Shown here: one piece after another, positions 54,732 through 63,062 of the stretch | How positions within the stretch are numbered: the first letter of the stretch is position 1 | Layout of the letters: each line of letters begins with the position of its first letter | Assembly (NCBI GenBank): GCA_963836355.1 | Contig: CAWIJO010000007.1 | Location: forward strand, 713,280-777,279 | DNA from: Palsa-506 sp963836355 | Lineage (GTDB): Bacteria; Actinomycetota; Actinomycetes; Streptosporangiales; Streptosporangiaceae | Reading direction: 5' to 3' | Length of the DNA stretch: 64,000 bases | Notes under the pieces: model-generated | Databases searched by the model: none | Told to the model about the DNA's origin: nothing | The model's input: the letters and a program-made list of their open reading frames with translations, nothing else | Program-made: the position numbers and the translations under genes

Positions 54732-55193
54732 CTAGGCCACGAGATACCCCATCTCAAGCAAGAACCTGTCTTGGTCAGCATGCATTTCATGCGGAAGTTT
54801 CGTGAGCCAGCCACTGTCTGAAGCCTCAGAGTTGGCTGCAAGATCGCCGCTGTAGTCGGTAACCTCGAAGACGAGACCAACTGGGGAGTCTAGTCCATTC
54901 AAATAGTGAGAAGGATATTCTATGTAGCCGCGATTAGTCGCCTTGCGGACATCAATCGAAAGTTCCCTCATGGCAACCCTGCGAACGGCAGCAATCAATG
55001 CTTCACCGAACTGCACCGTCCCACCTGGCAGATGCCACTGCCCTTTACATGGCTCGACCGATCGCTTCGTCATATAGACAGCGCCACTCTCATCTCTCAC
55101 GATGATTTCCACCGTCAAACGGGGCACCTTCGAGTAGATGTACTTGTACTCTTCTTCATTTAGTGGCCAGTGATTATCTTTCATCTTAGTCAT
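54732..55193 (-). CDS. Nudix-family protein with degenerate Nudix box
   Basis: 153 residues. The Nudix fold is clear: VEIIVRDESGAVYMTKRSVE, GQWHLPGGTVQFGEALIAAV. The catalytic box should read Gx5Ex7REUxEExGU, but here the part after the first Glu is RRVAMRELSI: the first Glu after Arg is Val and one Glu of the pair is replaced by Arg. Metal binding is therefore probably weakened. The gene is AT-rich relative to the window and begins ATGACTAAGATGAAAG, so recent transfer is likely. Substrate unknown. Confidence 0.85.
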   Translation of the reverse strand: MTKMKDNHWPLNEEEYKYIYSKVPRLTVEIIVRDESGAVYMTKRSVEPCKGQWHLPGGTVQFGEALIAAVRRVAMRELSIDVRKATNRGYIEYPSHYLNGLDSPVGLVFEVTDYSGDLAANSEASDSGWLTKLPHEMHADQDRFLLEMGYLVA

Positions 55194-55442
55194 GGTACCA
55201 GTGAAGCTAACCTCGGGCTTCCTGTCGGGACAACTCTGGCCTTGAAATGTACACGGGGTGCCCTACCGGCTTCCCGGCTATCCGTGAGTGGCTATTCACG
55301 TGGGATGAGCGCTTTGCTGGCATGCGCGCGTGCTTGCGCCCGGGCGGCTGGGCTGGGCGTGGCGGCCGGGGGGTTGCTGGCGACACGCCGGGGCGGGTTG
55401 TTGATTGGCTGGCCGGAATGGTGATCGGCGCAGCGCCGCCAT

Positions 55443-55625
55443 CAGGTCACTGACATCGAGCCCGCCCCGGCGCCGAAGATCACCGAGTACGTGGCGCAGG
55501 CGAAGGAGTGCGCGGGCTGCGGGACGGTCACCGCCGGGGAGCTTCCCGCGCACGTGCGGGCCCGGGCCAGTTACGGGCCGGAGACCTGCGCGCAGGCCGC
55601 GAACCTGGTCAGCGGCTGGTCGCCG
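55443..55625 (+). pseudogene. IS66-family transposase fragment
   Basis: The frame reads HQVTDIEPAPAPKITEYVAQ, then AKECAGCGTVTAGELPAHVR and ARASYGPETCAQAANLVSG, the zinc-finger and linker region (CxxC) of IS66 ORF-C transposases. It ends abruptly and runs in frame into a SnoaL-like fragment. Confidence 0.75.
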
Positions 55626-55931
55626 TATGCCACCGTGTCCGGGCTGACAGCAGTCGCTGACCTCTCCGCCCTCCGTGAAGAAGCGTTCTCCAATGTCGTG
55701 ATCACGTTCCGGGGACTCGACGAGGTGGGCAACAAGGCGTTCGCCGAATGGCTCATCGAAGCCGATCACACCGGGCCACTCGTGCTCGGCGAGGATGCCG
55801 TGGTGGAGGCAACGGGGCGGCACGTCCAGCTGCCCGGCGTCACCGTGGCCGACTTCCGCGACGGGAAGATCCGGTTCTTCCGGACGTACTTCGACGACCT
55901 CTCGCTGATCGAGCAGATCGCCGGCGCCTGA
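55626..55931 (+). pseudogene. SnoaL-like (NTF2-fold) protein, C-terminal part
   Basis: Following the IS66 piece in the same frame are EEAFSNVVITFRGLDEVGNK, IEADHTGPLVLGED and ATGRHVQLPGVTVADFRDGK, then IRFFRTYFDDLSLIEQIAGA. This is the C-terminal two-thirds of a SnoaL-like ester cyclase/isomerase-fold protein. The start is missing. The whole frame, IS66 plus SnoaL, could be translated from GTG 55491 as a chimera. Confidence 0.65.
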
Positions 55932-55944
55932 CCAGCCGGCCGCG

Positions 55945-56353
55945 GTGGAGTTCCACGTCGAGGACGATCCGGATCCGCTCGACATCGAAGTCCTCGAAAC
56001 GCAGATCCGTCATGAGGCGTCCGCGGCCATGGGACTCGGCGGCGAAGCCGACCTGGCGATCTTCGTGCGCGACGCCGGCAGGGTCGTAGCCGGCATCAGC
56101 GGGTGGACCTGGGGCAACGGCTGCGAACTGCAGAGCCTCTGGGTGCAGCCGGGTCTTCGCGGGCGCGGCCTGGCTACCCGGCTCCTCGCCGCCGCCGAAG
56201 CCGAGGCGGCGGCGCGCGGGTGCACGCAGACCGTCCACTTCACCTACGCCTTCCAGGCCCGGGCTCTGTATGAGCGGAACGGCTACGAACTGGTGGGCTG
56301 CGTCGAGGACTTCCCCTCAGGAACGGACGTACTTTGGTACCGCAAGCACCTTA
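55945..56353 (+). pseudogene. GNAT N-acetyltransferase interrupted near its 3' end by IS630
   Basis: GTG at 55945, 13 bases after the previous stop. All GNAT motifs are present: LQSLWVQPGLRGRGLATRLL (motif A with the acetyl-CoA loop RGRGLA) and FQARALYERNGYELVG (motif B). At LWYRKHL the frame enters the IS630 inverted repeat and continues to a stop at 56601. Joining 56353 to 60016 restores KGRADRR-stop at 60,038, the original end. The protein is intact up to the last residues, so it may still be active with a foreign tail. Confidence 0.85.
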
Positions 56354-56391
56354 CTAAGCCGTGCGTAAGTAAGTCGACCAGATTCGGGTTA

Positions 56392-56554
56392 TGCGGTGAT
56401 GTAGTGCAGGTGCGGGTCGGCGAAGAAGGCCCGGACCAGGGCGGGGCGTTTCTGGAGCCGCCGCAGGGCGCCGATGGCCTTGGATTTGAGGTCTTGCTTG
56501 CTGGTGACGCCGGTCTTGCCGATGCGGTCGTGCTTGACGTTCTTCCAGACCCAT
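56392..56554 (-). pseudogene. IS630 transposase, 3' piece
   Basis: Reading the minus strand gives (E)WVWKNVKHDRIGKTGVTSK, QDLKSKAIGALRRLQKRPAL and VRAFFADPHLHYITA with a stop at 56392. This is the C-terminus of the IS630 DDE transposase, including the last catalytic-region residues after ELNPxE. The 5' piece lies beyond the nested recombinase unit. Confidence 0.88.
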
Positions 56555-56619
56555 TCAGTTGGCTTGTCACAGTGCAGGGATTGTTGGACAACGGGGTGTG
56601 AGCGGAGCGATTATCAGCA

Positions 56620-56898
56620 GTGAGGGCCTGCTTCGGCTGGCCGGGCTGGTCGAGTGGCTGCGGACGCGCGACCTGGATGAAGGCGGCGCGTCATGGACGA
56701 GTCCGACGACGGGGTATCCCCCCCCGGGCCCTGACAAGGACTGCGGCAGGGACGCTGTGGAGCGTGCTGCCGGAGCCGAGCCGACAGGACGTGCTTCGGA
56801 CCCTGAGCATGCTCGTGGACCGGGCGATGACCTCGGGCGAGGCAGCGCTCAGCAGCGCCCGGACGCGGAGCGGGGGTGAGTGCGGTGCTGTTGCGTGA
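56620..56898 (+). CDS. Small ORF preceding the serine recombinase, possibly frameshifted
   Basis: The C-terminal part (TLWSVLPEPSRQDVLRTLSM, LVDRAMTSGEA) looks like a short helical domain often found ahead of recombinases in actinobacteria. The N-terminal part fits better in a different frame (EGLLRLAGLVEWLRTRDLDE), so a frameshift near 56,700 is possible. It overlaps the recombinase start. No function known. Confidence 0.4.
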   Translation: MRACFGWPGWSSGCGRATWMKAARHGRVRRRGIPPRALTRTAAGTLWSVLPEPSRQDVLRTLSMLVDRAMTSGEAALSSARTRSGGECGAVA

Positions 56899-59026
56899 GC
56901 GCGAGGACGGGAAGATCGAAGGCCGGCATCGTGATCGTCTCGCGGTCGTGTACGTCCGGCAGAGTTCGCGCCAGCAGGTCTTGGACCATGGCGAGTCGAC
57001 GCGGCTGCAGTACGGGCTGGTCGAGCGGGCGGTGGCGCTGGGCTGGGCGTCGTCCCGGGTGATGGTGATCGACGAGGACCTGGGCCGTTCGGCGGCGAAC
57101 GCCGCCGAACGGCCGGGGTTCGCGCGTCTGGTCACTGAGATCACGATGGGGCATGTCGGGCTGGTACTGGGCATCGAGATGTCGCGACTGGCCCGGGCGG
57201 GGCATGACTGGCATCAGCTGATCGAGTTGTGCTCCCTGTCCGGGGCGTTGCTGGCCGACACCGACGGTGCCTGCGATCCGAACTGGTACAACGACCGGCT
57301 CCTGCTCGGGCTCAAGGGCACGCTCAGCGAGGCCGGGCTTCACTTGATCAAACAGCGGATGGCCTCCGGGCGCCTGGCCAAGGCCGGCCGCGGGGAGCTG
57401 GCGTTCCCGCTGCCGGCTGGGTATGTCCGCCGTCCCTCCGGCGAGGTCGCCCTGGATCCGGATGAGCAGGTGCGCAATGTGGTGCGGTTGGTATTCCATC
57501 TCTTCGAGCAGCTGCAGACGGTCCACGCGGTGCTGCGGTTCCTCGCCGGGCACCAGGTGCAGATCGGGATGCGCGAGAGGTCCGGCCCGGGCAAAGGCGA
57601 GCTGGTCTGGCGGGCCCCGCACCAGCAAGGACTTCTCAACATGCTGCGGAACCCGGCGTATGCCGGGATCTACGCCTACGGACGCAGCCGCACCGATCCG
57701 GGCCGCCGCCTGCCGGGGCAGGTGCACTCCGGGCGGGTGCGCGCGGTCGAGGCCGGGGGCTGGCTGGTACGCATCCCCGACGCGCTGCCGGCGTATATCA
57801 GCATCGAGCAGTACGAGCGCAACCTCGCGCGGATGGCCGCCAACCGGGCCCGGGCGGTGAGCGCCGGGGCGCCGCGCCAGGGCCCGGCGCTGCTGGCCGG
57901 GCTGGTGGCCTGCGGTATCTGCGGCCATCGTATGCAGGTGAGCTACGAGGCCGGCGGACGCGGCCAGCTGCACCGCTACTCCTGCCAGCGCCGCCACCAT
58001 ACCTATGGCGAACCGCGCTGCCAGCAGATGGCCGGGCCCTTCCTCGACGAGCACGTCGTCGCCCAGCTCCTTTCCGCGCTGGCCCCGGCCGCGCTGGAGC
58101 TCTCCATCCGGGCGGCCGGGCAAGTCCAGGCCCACCGGGCGCAGGTCGAACGGATCTGGCGCCAGCGCCTGGAACGCGCCGCATTCGCCTGCGACCGGGC
58201 CCGGCGCCAGTACCAGCTGGCCGAGCCGGAAAACCGCCTGGTCGCCAGGCAGCTGGAGAGCGACTGGGAAGACGCGCTGGCCGCACACCGGCACCTGGCC
58301 GAGGACTACGAACGGTTCACGCAGGATCGCCCGGCCCAGCTCAGCCCGGCGCAGCTGGCCGCAATCCGCGCGCTGGCCCAGGACATCCCGGCGCTATAGG
58401 CCGCTGCGGCGACCACCGACGCCGACCGCAAGAAGCTGCTGCGCGCCGTGGTCGAGCAGGTCCAGGTCACCGCCGACGGGACGAGCGAGAAGGTACAGGC
58501 CACGGTGACCTGGGCCGGAGGCACCCAGACCCACGCCGACCTGGTACGACCGGTCGCCCGCCTCGATCAGCTCTCCTACTATCCGCTGCTGACCGGGCGG
58601 ATCAGGACCCTGGCAGGCCAGGGGCTGACGGTCGCGCAGATCGCCGACCGGCTGGCCGCCGAAGGACTGCGCACGCCCCGCCTGCACGAGCGCTTCCACC
58701 CCGGCGAAATCGGGCACCTGATCCGCCGGCTCGGCATCCGACCGGGCCTGGACGCCGACCGGCACACCGGTCACGGGCATCTGAGACCGGACGAATGGTG
58801 GCTGGCGACCCTCGCCCGTGAGATCGGGATGCCGGTGCCGACACTGTTCACCTGGCGGCGACGCGGCTGGATCACCGGACGACAAGACACCCGCCCGCCC
58901 TACCGCTGGATCATCACCGCGAACCAGGCCGAGGTCACACGCCTCCGGGCCCTTCACCAGCTCCCGGCCGGCTACCACAACCGGCGCCGCTGGCTGGATG
59001 AGACACCACCAGGCCAAAGCCCGTAA
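56876..59026 (+). pseudogene. Large serine recombinase with in-frame amber codon
   Basis: GTG at 56876. Resolvase domain (residues about 20-165): AVVYVRQSSRQQVLDHGEST with the nucleophilic Ser, VIDEDLGRSAANAAERPGF, and LGIEMSRLARAGHDWHQLIE. Recombinase domain (about 170-300) RRPSGEVALDPDEQVRNVVR, then zinc ribbon CGICGHRM ... C ... C (about 345-380) and a coiled-coil arm. At 58397-58399 a TAG follows LAQDIPAL where relatives have Trp; the same frame then continues to 59026 (AAAATTDADRKKLLRAVVEQ ... RWLDETPPGQSP) with normal similarity. TGG to TAG is the simplest explanation. The 507-residue product alone keeps the catalytic and zinc domains. Confidence 0.85.
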
Positions 59027-59096
59027 GGAAACGATGAAAAAGGAGGCCGCGACTCATGCCGAAGCCCTACGAAGCTCGTACTGAGGAAACGTCATC

Positions 59097-59959
59097 TCGG
59101 CCGGGTTGAGCTCGGGTGAGTAGCCGGGCAGGAAAAACAGATTCAGCCGGCCTTCGGTGGAGGCGGCGAATTTCTTAGTGGCGGTGGCGCGGTGCGCGGG
59201 ATGGCCATCGACGATCAGGTACACCGGGCCCGGCGAATCGTGCAGCAGCCGCTTGCAGAAATCAATGAACACCGCGGCGTTCGTGTTGCCCTCGTAGACC
59301 GCGAACCGCAGCGCGCCTTTCGCGGACACCACGGAGATCATGTTCACCGAGTACCGGGCGCCGGTATTGCGCACTTCCGGGGTCTGCCCCACAGGCGCCC
59401 AGGTGGTCCCGGCGTGGTAATCCGACCGGATCCCGGCCTCGTCCGCGAACCAGGCCGTGGCGCCGTCAGCCTCGGCCTGAGCCCGGATGGCGGGGTACTC
59501 CTCGCGTTTCCACTTCTCGACTGCCCCGGGGTTCTGCTGATAGGCGCGGTGCAAGGGCCGCTGCGGCGAGAGCCCGAGCTTCCGCAGAAGGCGGCCGACG
59601 GAAACCACGCTGAGCCGGACGCCGAACTCGCGGCGGATCACCTCGCGGACCATCTCCCGGGTCCACAGCGCGAACTCGAACTGCATCTGCCGCGGATCCT
59701 GGCCCGCGATCAGCCCGTAAAGCCGGGCCATCTGCGGGCCGGCCAGCTTCGGCGGGCGGCCCGGCACCGGCCTGGCCGCCAGCGCGCCTTTCCCGCCCTC
59801 GCGGTATTTCGCCAGCCACCCGTACACCGTCTTGCGGTGCAGCCCCAGCGCGGCGGCCACATCCTCCGGATGCGCGCCTTCCCCGACCTGGTCCACCGCC
59901 CGGATCCGCAGCACCTCGAGCGTCTTGTGATCAAGCTTCCGGCCATCATTTTCGCGCAC
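59097..59959 (-). pseudogene. IS630 transposase, 5' piece
   Basis: The 5' piece begins at 59959 with an HTH domain (VAAALGLHRKTVYGWLAKYR). It continues through FADEAGIRSDYHAGTTWAPV and IVDGHPAHRATATKKFA, which give catalytic Asp residues, to FFLPGYSPELNPAE, where the nested element cuts it. The annotated frame runs a further 14 codons into the element (to 59054). With the 3' piece the enzyme would be complete, about 350 residues. Confidence 0.9.
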
Positions 59960-60075
59960 GTTCCATTATCGCAGATCACAAGATCAAAGTCGAGCTACTT
60001 TCGAACTCCTTAGTAAAGGCCGCGCGGACAGGCGCTGAATAGCGCCCTTATGCCCTCGCCCCTCGTACACCATGG

Positions 60076-60794
60076 TCAGGAGCCGGTCCGCTCGCCGCGT
60101 ATGGGCCGCATGCTGCTGATGATCTTCCCGACGGCCACGACGAGGAACAGCTGCCCGGTCACTGCCTCAAGGACGGCGAACGTCTGCCCGGGGTTGGCGG
60201 CCGGCACCAGGTTCCCGTACCCGACGGTCGTCATCGTGACGAAGCTGAAGAACAGGTCCTGGCTGAGCGAGCCGTCCCCGCCGGGCCGAAGAACGGCACG
60301 CTTCCGAACTCGCCGGCCGCCTTGTAGGCGAAGGCGAAGAACATGCCGATCAGCAGGTAGGCGGCGATGGCCCCGAGCAGCGTCTCGGTGTCGACTGCCC
60401 GCCGCAGGATCAGGTGGCGCACGATGGAAAACGGCGCGATCAGGTACAGCAGGCAGCAGACGGCGAAGATCCCGCCCAGCTGGTCACCCGGGCTGTGCAA
60501 GAAGAAGCTCAGGCCCGCAACGACGGCCGCCAGGCCCAGGACGATGTCGGCGACGAGCCGTACCAGACGGCGCGCCCGCGAGGTCCGGAGGGTGAGCCAG
60601 ACCGTCGCCAGCTGAACAGTGAGCACGATCGAAGCCGCCCGCGCCTCGGTCACCGAGACCGACACCACGTAGGTCACCACGACGAGCAACAGCACCAGTC
60701 CGTAGCTGTCTGCCGAGACGAAGGAGCGCCCGAGGCGGCGCCACCACCTGGACTCGGCGCCCGCCGCGCCACCGTCGTCAGCGAAGTCCGGCAA
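60076..60794 (-). pseudogene. Potassium channel-type ion channel, frameshift before the filter
   Basis: TTG at 60794 with GGAGG 6 bases upstream. Four helices are followed by a two-helix channel module: LLGAIAAYLLIGMFFAFAYK and EFGSVPFFGP. Then a missing base near 60,287 puts the rest in another frame: DLFFSFVTMTTVGYGNLVPA with the selectivity filter TVGYGN, the last helix (TGQLFLVVAVGKII) and a stop at 60076. One inserted base restores the gene. It may be recent damage or a sequence error. Confidence 0.75.
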
Positions 60795-60874
60795 GTGACC
60801 TCCAAAGGCCGCTTAGGAAGGTTATTGAACCGGCCGCAGATGTGGCCGGCGGCCGGGCTGGCAGGTCAAGTCAG

Positions 60875-60904
60875 GGTCAGGTCAGGTCAGGTCAGGTCAG
60901 GTCA
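60875..60904. repeat. Six tandem copies of GGTCA
   Basis: A 5-bp unit repeated six times at the 3' end of the GAP-family gene. In the gene's strand it reads TGACC, and the first copy supplies the stop codon (60897-60899), so slippage here would only alter the region after the gene. Confidence 0.9.
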
Positions 60905-61583
60905 GGCGTACCAGGCCGCTGATGGCCAGGTAGGCGCCCAGGATCAGGGCGGTGTAGGCCATGAGCTGCCGGGCGTGGCCCAGCAGCCAGTCCTGGGCGT
61001 GCCCGAGTGCCGCCCTGGTGGCCTCGGGCCGCAGTTCCAGGAACGCGAACGGGATGATGATCAGCGAGAACTCGATGAGGACGAACAGGATGACGCCGGC
61101 GACCTGGTTCGCGGTGGAGGATTTGCTGGTGACCAGGATGTGCAGCGCGGTGAGGTAGGCGGCGCCGGGGATGCCGCACAGCGCGCCGACGAGCATGGCG
61201 AGCCCGAGCCGGGGCTCACCGAGCACCCGCTGCGCCCAGCCGTCCTTCTTCTCCGGCTTGCCCGGATGGCCGGCTCCGGCCGGGACCGCCGCCTTGCGCC
61301 GGCCGTGCAGGCGGCCCGTGGCGACCAGCCCGCCGGCGGCGAGCAGGAGCAGGCCGAGGGCCAGGTCGACGCCCGCGCTCACCGTTTTCTGGGAGTTGAT
61401 GGCATCGGCGTGCAGGACGAGCACGTCCAGCAGGCCGATCGCCAGGGCTACGGTCAGGCCGCCGAGCAGGACGCATAGGAACATCGCCCGCGGACGCCGG
61501 TTCTCGATCAGCAGCAGATCGATGGCCAGCAGCTTGGGGTTCAGCGCCGCGAAGAACGCCAGCGCGAGGAACTCGGCGTTCAT
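60897..61583 (-). CDS. GAP/Sap-family membrane protein 1
   Basis: 228 residues, about six helices, LysE-like topology. Landmarks: ALAFFAALNPKLLAIDLLLI, GLLDVLVLHADAIN and LGLAMLVGALCGIPGAAYLT. GAP/Sap proteins (named after a mycobacterial sulfolipid-addressing protein) are membrane exporters thought to move lipids or small molecules. A second family member lies just upstream on the same strand, so they may act together. Confidence 0.8.
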   Translation of the reverse strand: MNAEFLALAFFAALNPKLLAIDLLLIENRRPRAMFLCVLLGGLTVALAIGLLDVLVLHADAINSQKTVSAGVDLALGLLLLAAGGLVATGRLHGRRKAAVPAGAGHPGKPEKKDGWAQRVLGEPRLGLAMLVGALCGIPGAAYLTALHILVTSKSSTANQVAGVILFVLIEFSLIIIPFAFLELRPEATRAALGHAQDWLLGHARQLMAYTALILGAYLAISGLVRLT

Positions 61584-61751
61584 CGCCGGTCAGCCAGCAT
61601 CCGTCATCGTCCCCGGCCGGTGCGCCGCCGCACGACCGCCGCCCAGCCGCCTCCGGGCCTGCGCAGGGTCTCCTGGAATCTCATCGTCTTGCCCATACAT
61701 CTCCCTGGCTCCAAATCTCGTCAGGAGAAGGTGACCTTGTCACCAGCTACC

Positions 61752-62426
61752 TCAGGACAGGCCCGCGATGCCCTGCCCGATGAGCACGAACCCGAAGGCG
61801 AGGAAGACTACGATCATGATTGCCGCGTTGTTGGCGGCCAGCCATTCACGCCAGCCGTTCAGCATGCTGTCTGCCTTGCGGCCGAGAACAAGGTAGACAA
61901 CGAGCGGTGCGGCGACCGTCACGGTGCCCAGCACGACGAAAACCGCGAGGACTGCTGCCTGCTGGCCGCCGGGCAAGCCGGTCTGCGCGATGGACATCGC
62001 CGCGGCGGCGGACAGGGCAAGATTCTTGGGGTTCACCCCCGACATTGCCGCACCCAGGCCGAGCGACTTGACCGGGGTGAAGCCATCCAGGGCCGCCATC
62101 CACTTCGGCGCCGGGGCCTGCTCGCCGGGCCCGGGCCGGCTGCGCCACTGCCGGACCGCCAGGAGCAGCAGCAACACCCCCAGGGTGAGCTTGCTGGCGT
62201 AGGCGGCGGTGGACGGGCCGCTGCTGCTGGAGACGCCGGCCGCGTCAGCGATGATGAGCACCAGCCCGCCGGCGACAACCAGGCCCAGTACCCAGCCCGC
62301 CACGAACGCGGGACCGTTGCTGCGCGCCCTGGGCGTGATCAGCATCAGGATGACCGCGATGACGGACAGCACGCTGATGTCCACGGCGATCGCCAGCGGC
62401 AGGATGCCGCCAATCGCCTCACCCAT
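61752..62426 (-). CDS. GAP/Sap-family membrane protein 2
   Basis: ATG at 62426 with GGAGGG upstream; 224 residues, six helices. Landmarks: GEAIGGILPLAIAVDISVLS, IAVILMLITPRARSNGPAF, FTPVKSLGLGAAMSGVNPKN and LLIGQGIAGLS at the end. The NPKN motif is typical of this family. The pair with the preceding gene suggests a two-component exporter. Confidence 0.85.
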   Translation of the reverse strand: MGEAIGGILPLAIAVDISVLSVIAVILMLITPRARSNGPAFVAGWVLGLVVAGGLVLIIADAAGVSSSSGPSTAAYASKLTLGVLLLLLAVRQWRSRPGPGEQAPAPKWMAALDGFTPVKSLGLGAAMSGVNPKNLALSAAAAMSIAQTGLPGGQQAAVLAVFVVLGTVTVAAPLVVYLVLGRKADSMLNGWREWLAANNAAIMIVVFLAFGFVLIGQGIAGLS

Positions 62427-62515
62427 CGTCCCTCCAGGGGCCGCCACCGCAACCGCTACCCGTTCTCACCTGGGCCAGCCGCGGCTTCATGACGCTAGGC
62501 CAGCGGTTCCGCGCA

Positions 62516-63031
62516 TCAGGCGCCGCTATCGGCCATCTTCTGCTGCGCGTCGGCGATCGCGCCCTTGAGAGCCTGCACGTGATGGCCCTCGGCCTCGCCG
62601 ACGACCTTCTTGATGGCGCGGGTCACGGCGGGCTCGACCTTGGCAGCCGCGGAGTGCGGGAAGGCGACGATCAGGCCCGCGCCGCCGACCGGGATGGTGG
62701 CCCCGGCTTGTTCCTCCAGCTTGCCGGCGGTCCTGCGGTGCAGCAGTTTGCCGGCCCCGGCGCCAATCACCGCGCCGATCGCGGTCGCGGCCAGCAGCGG
62801 CGGGGCGAACAGCCCGACCGCGAACCCGACCGCGCCCAGGCCCTCGGCGCCCTCGCGGACCATGTGGTCGGTCTGCTCCACGGACAGGTCGCCCTGGAGG
62901 TCTTTGCTGACCACCACCGCGCCGTGCAGGTAGCCGCCGCTGGCCAGGACCGCCTCATAGTCGTCGTGGGCGGCGTCTTTGGACATGTAACCGCCGATCA
63001 GCACATCGGTCGTCTCGTCGTCGAACTTCAT
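62516..63031 (-). CDS. DUF1269-like/general-stress-type membrane protein
   Basis: ATG at 63031 with AGGAGG 6 bases upstream, 171 residues. The N-terminal part is a ferredoxin-like domain (DVLIGGYMSKDAAHDDYEAV). Then comes a Gly/Ala-rich membrane segment (GFAVGLFAPPLLAATAIGAV, IGAGAGKLL) and a C-terminal helix (AIKKVVGEAEGHHVQALKGA). Proteins of this form are stress-related in other bacteria, function unknown. Confidence 0.75.
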   Translation of the reverse strand: MKFDDETTDVLIGGYMSKDAAHDDYEAVLASGGYLHGAVVVSKDLQGDLSVEQTDHMVREGAEGLGAVGFAVGLFAPPLLAATAIGAVIGAGAGKLLHRRTAGKLEEQAGATIPVGGAGLIVAFPHSAAAKVEPAVTRAIKKVVGEAEGHHVQALKGAIADAQQKMADSGA

Positions 63032-63062
63032 TGAGAACCTCCTCAAGCCTGACGGGTGGGGC

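Larger units (their letters stand above)
56557..59096 (+). mobile_element. Serine-recombinase element nested in the IS630 transposase
   Basis: The two transposase pieces join exactly in frame (NPAE-WVWK) if the DNA from 56557 to 59096 is removed together with one copy of a two-base core. That core reads GA on the minus strand, at 56555-56556 and 59097-59098. A two-base core is what serine recombinases use. The unit carries a small ORF and one large serine recombinase and no obvious cargo. Confidence 0.75.
56354..60013. mobile_element. IS630-family insertion sequence, itself interrupted
   Basis: The ends are imperfect 25-bp inverted repeats, 56354-56378 and 59989-60013, matching at 19 of 25 positions and both starting CTAAG. 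TA duplications flank them at 56352-56353 and 60014-60015, the target type of IS630/Tc1 elements. Removing the nested unit (about 2.54 kb) leaves an element of about 1.12 kb, normal for the family. The transposase is on the minus strand in two pieces. Confidence 0.88.
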
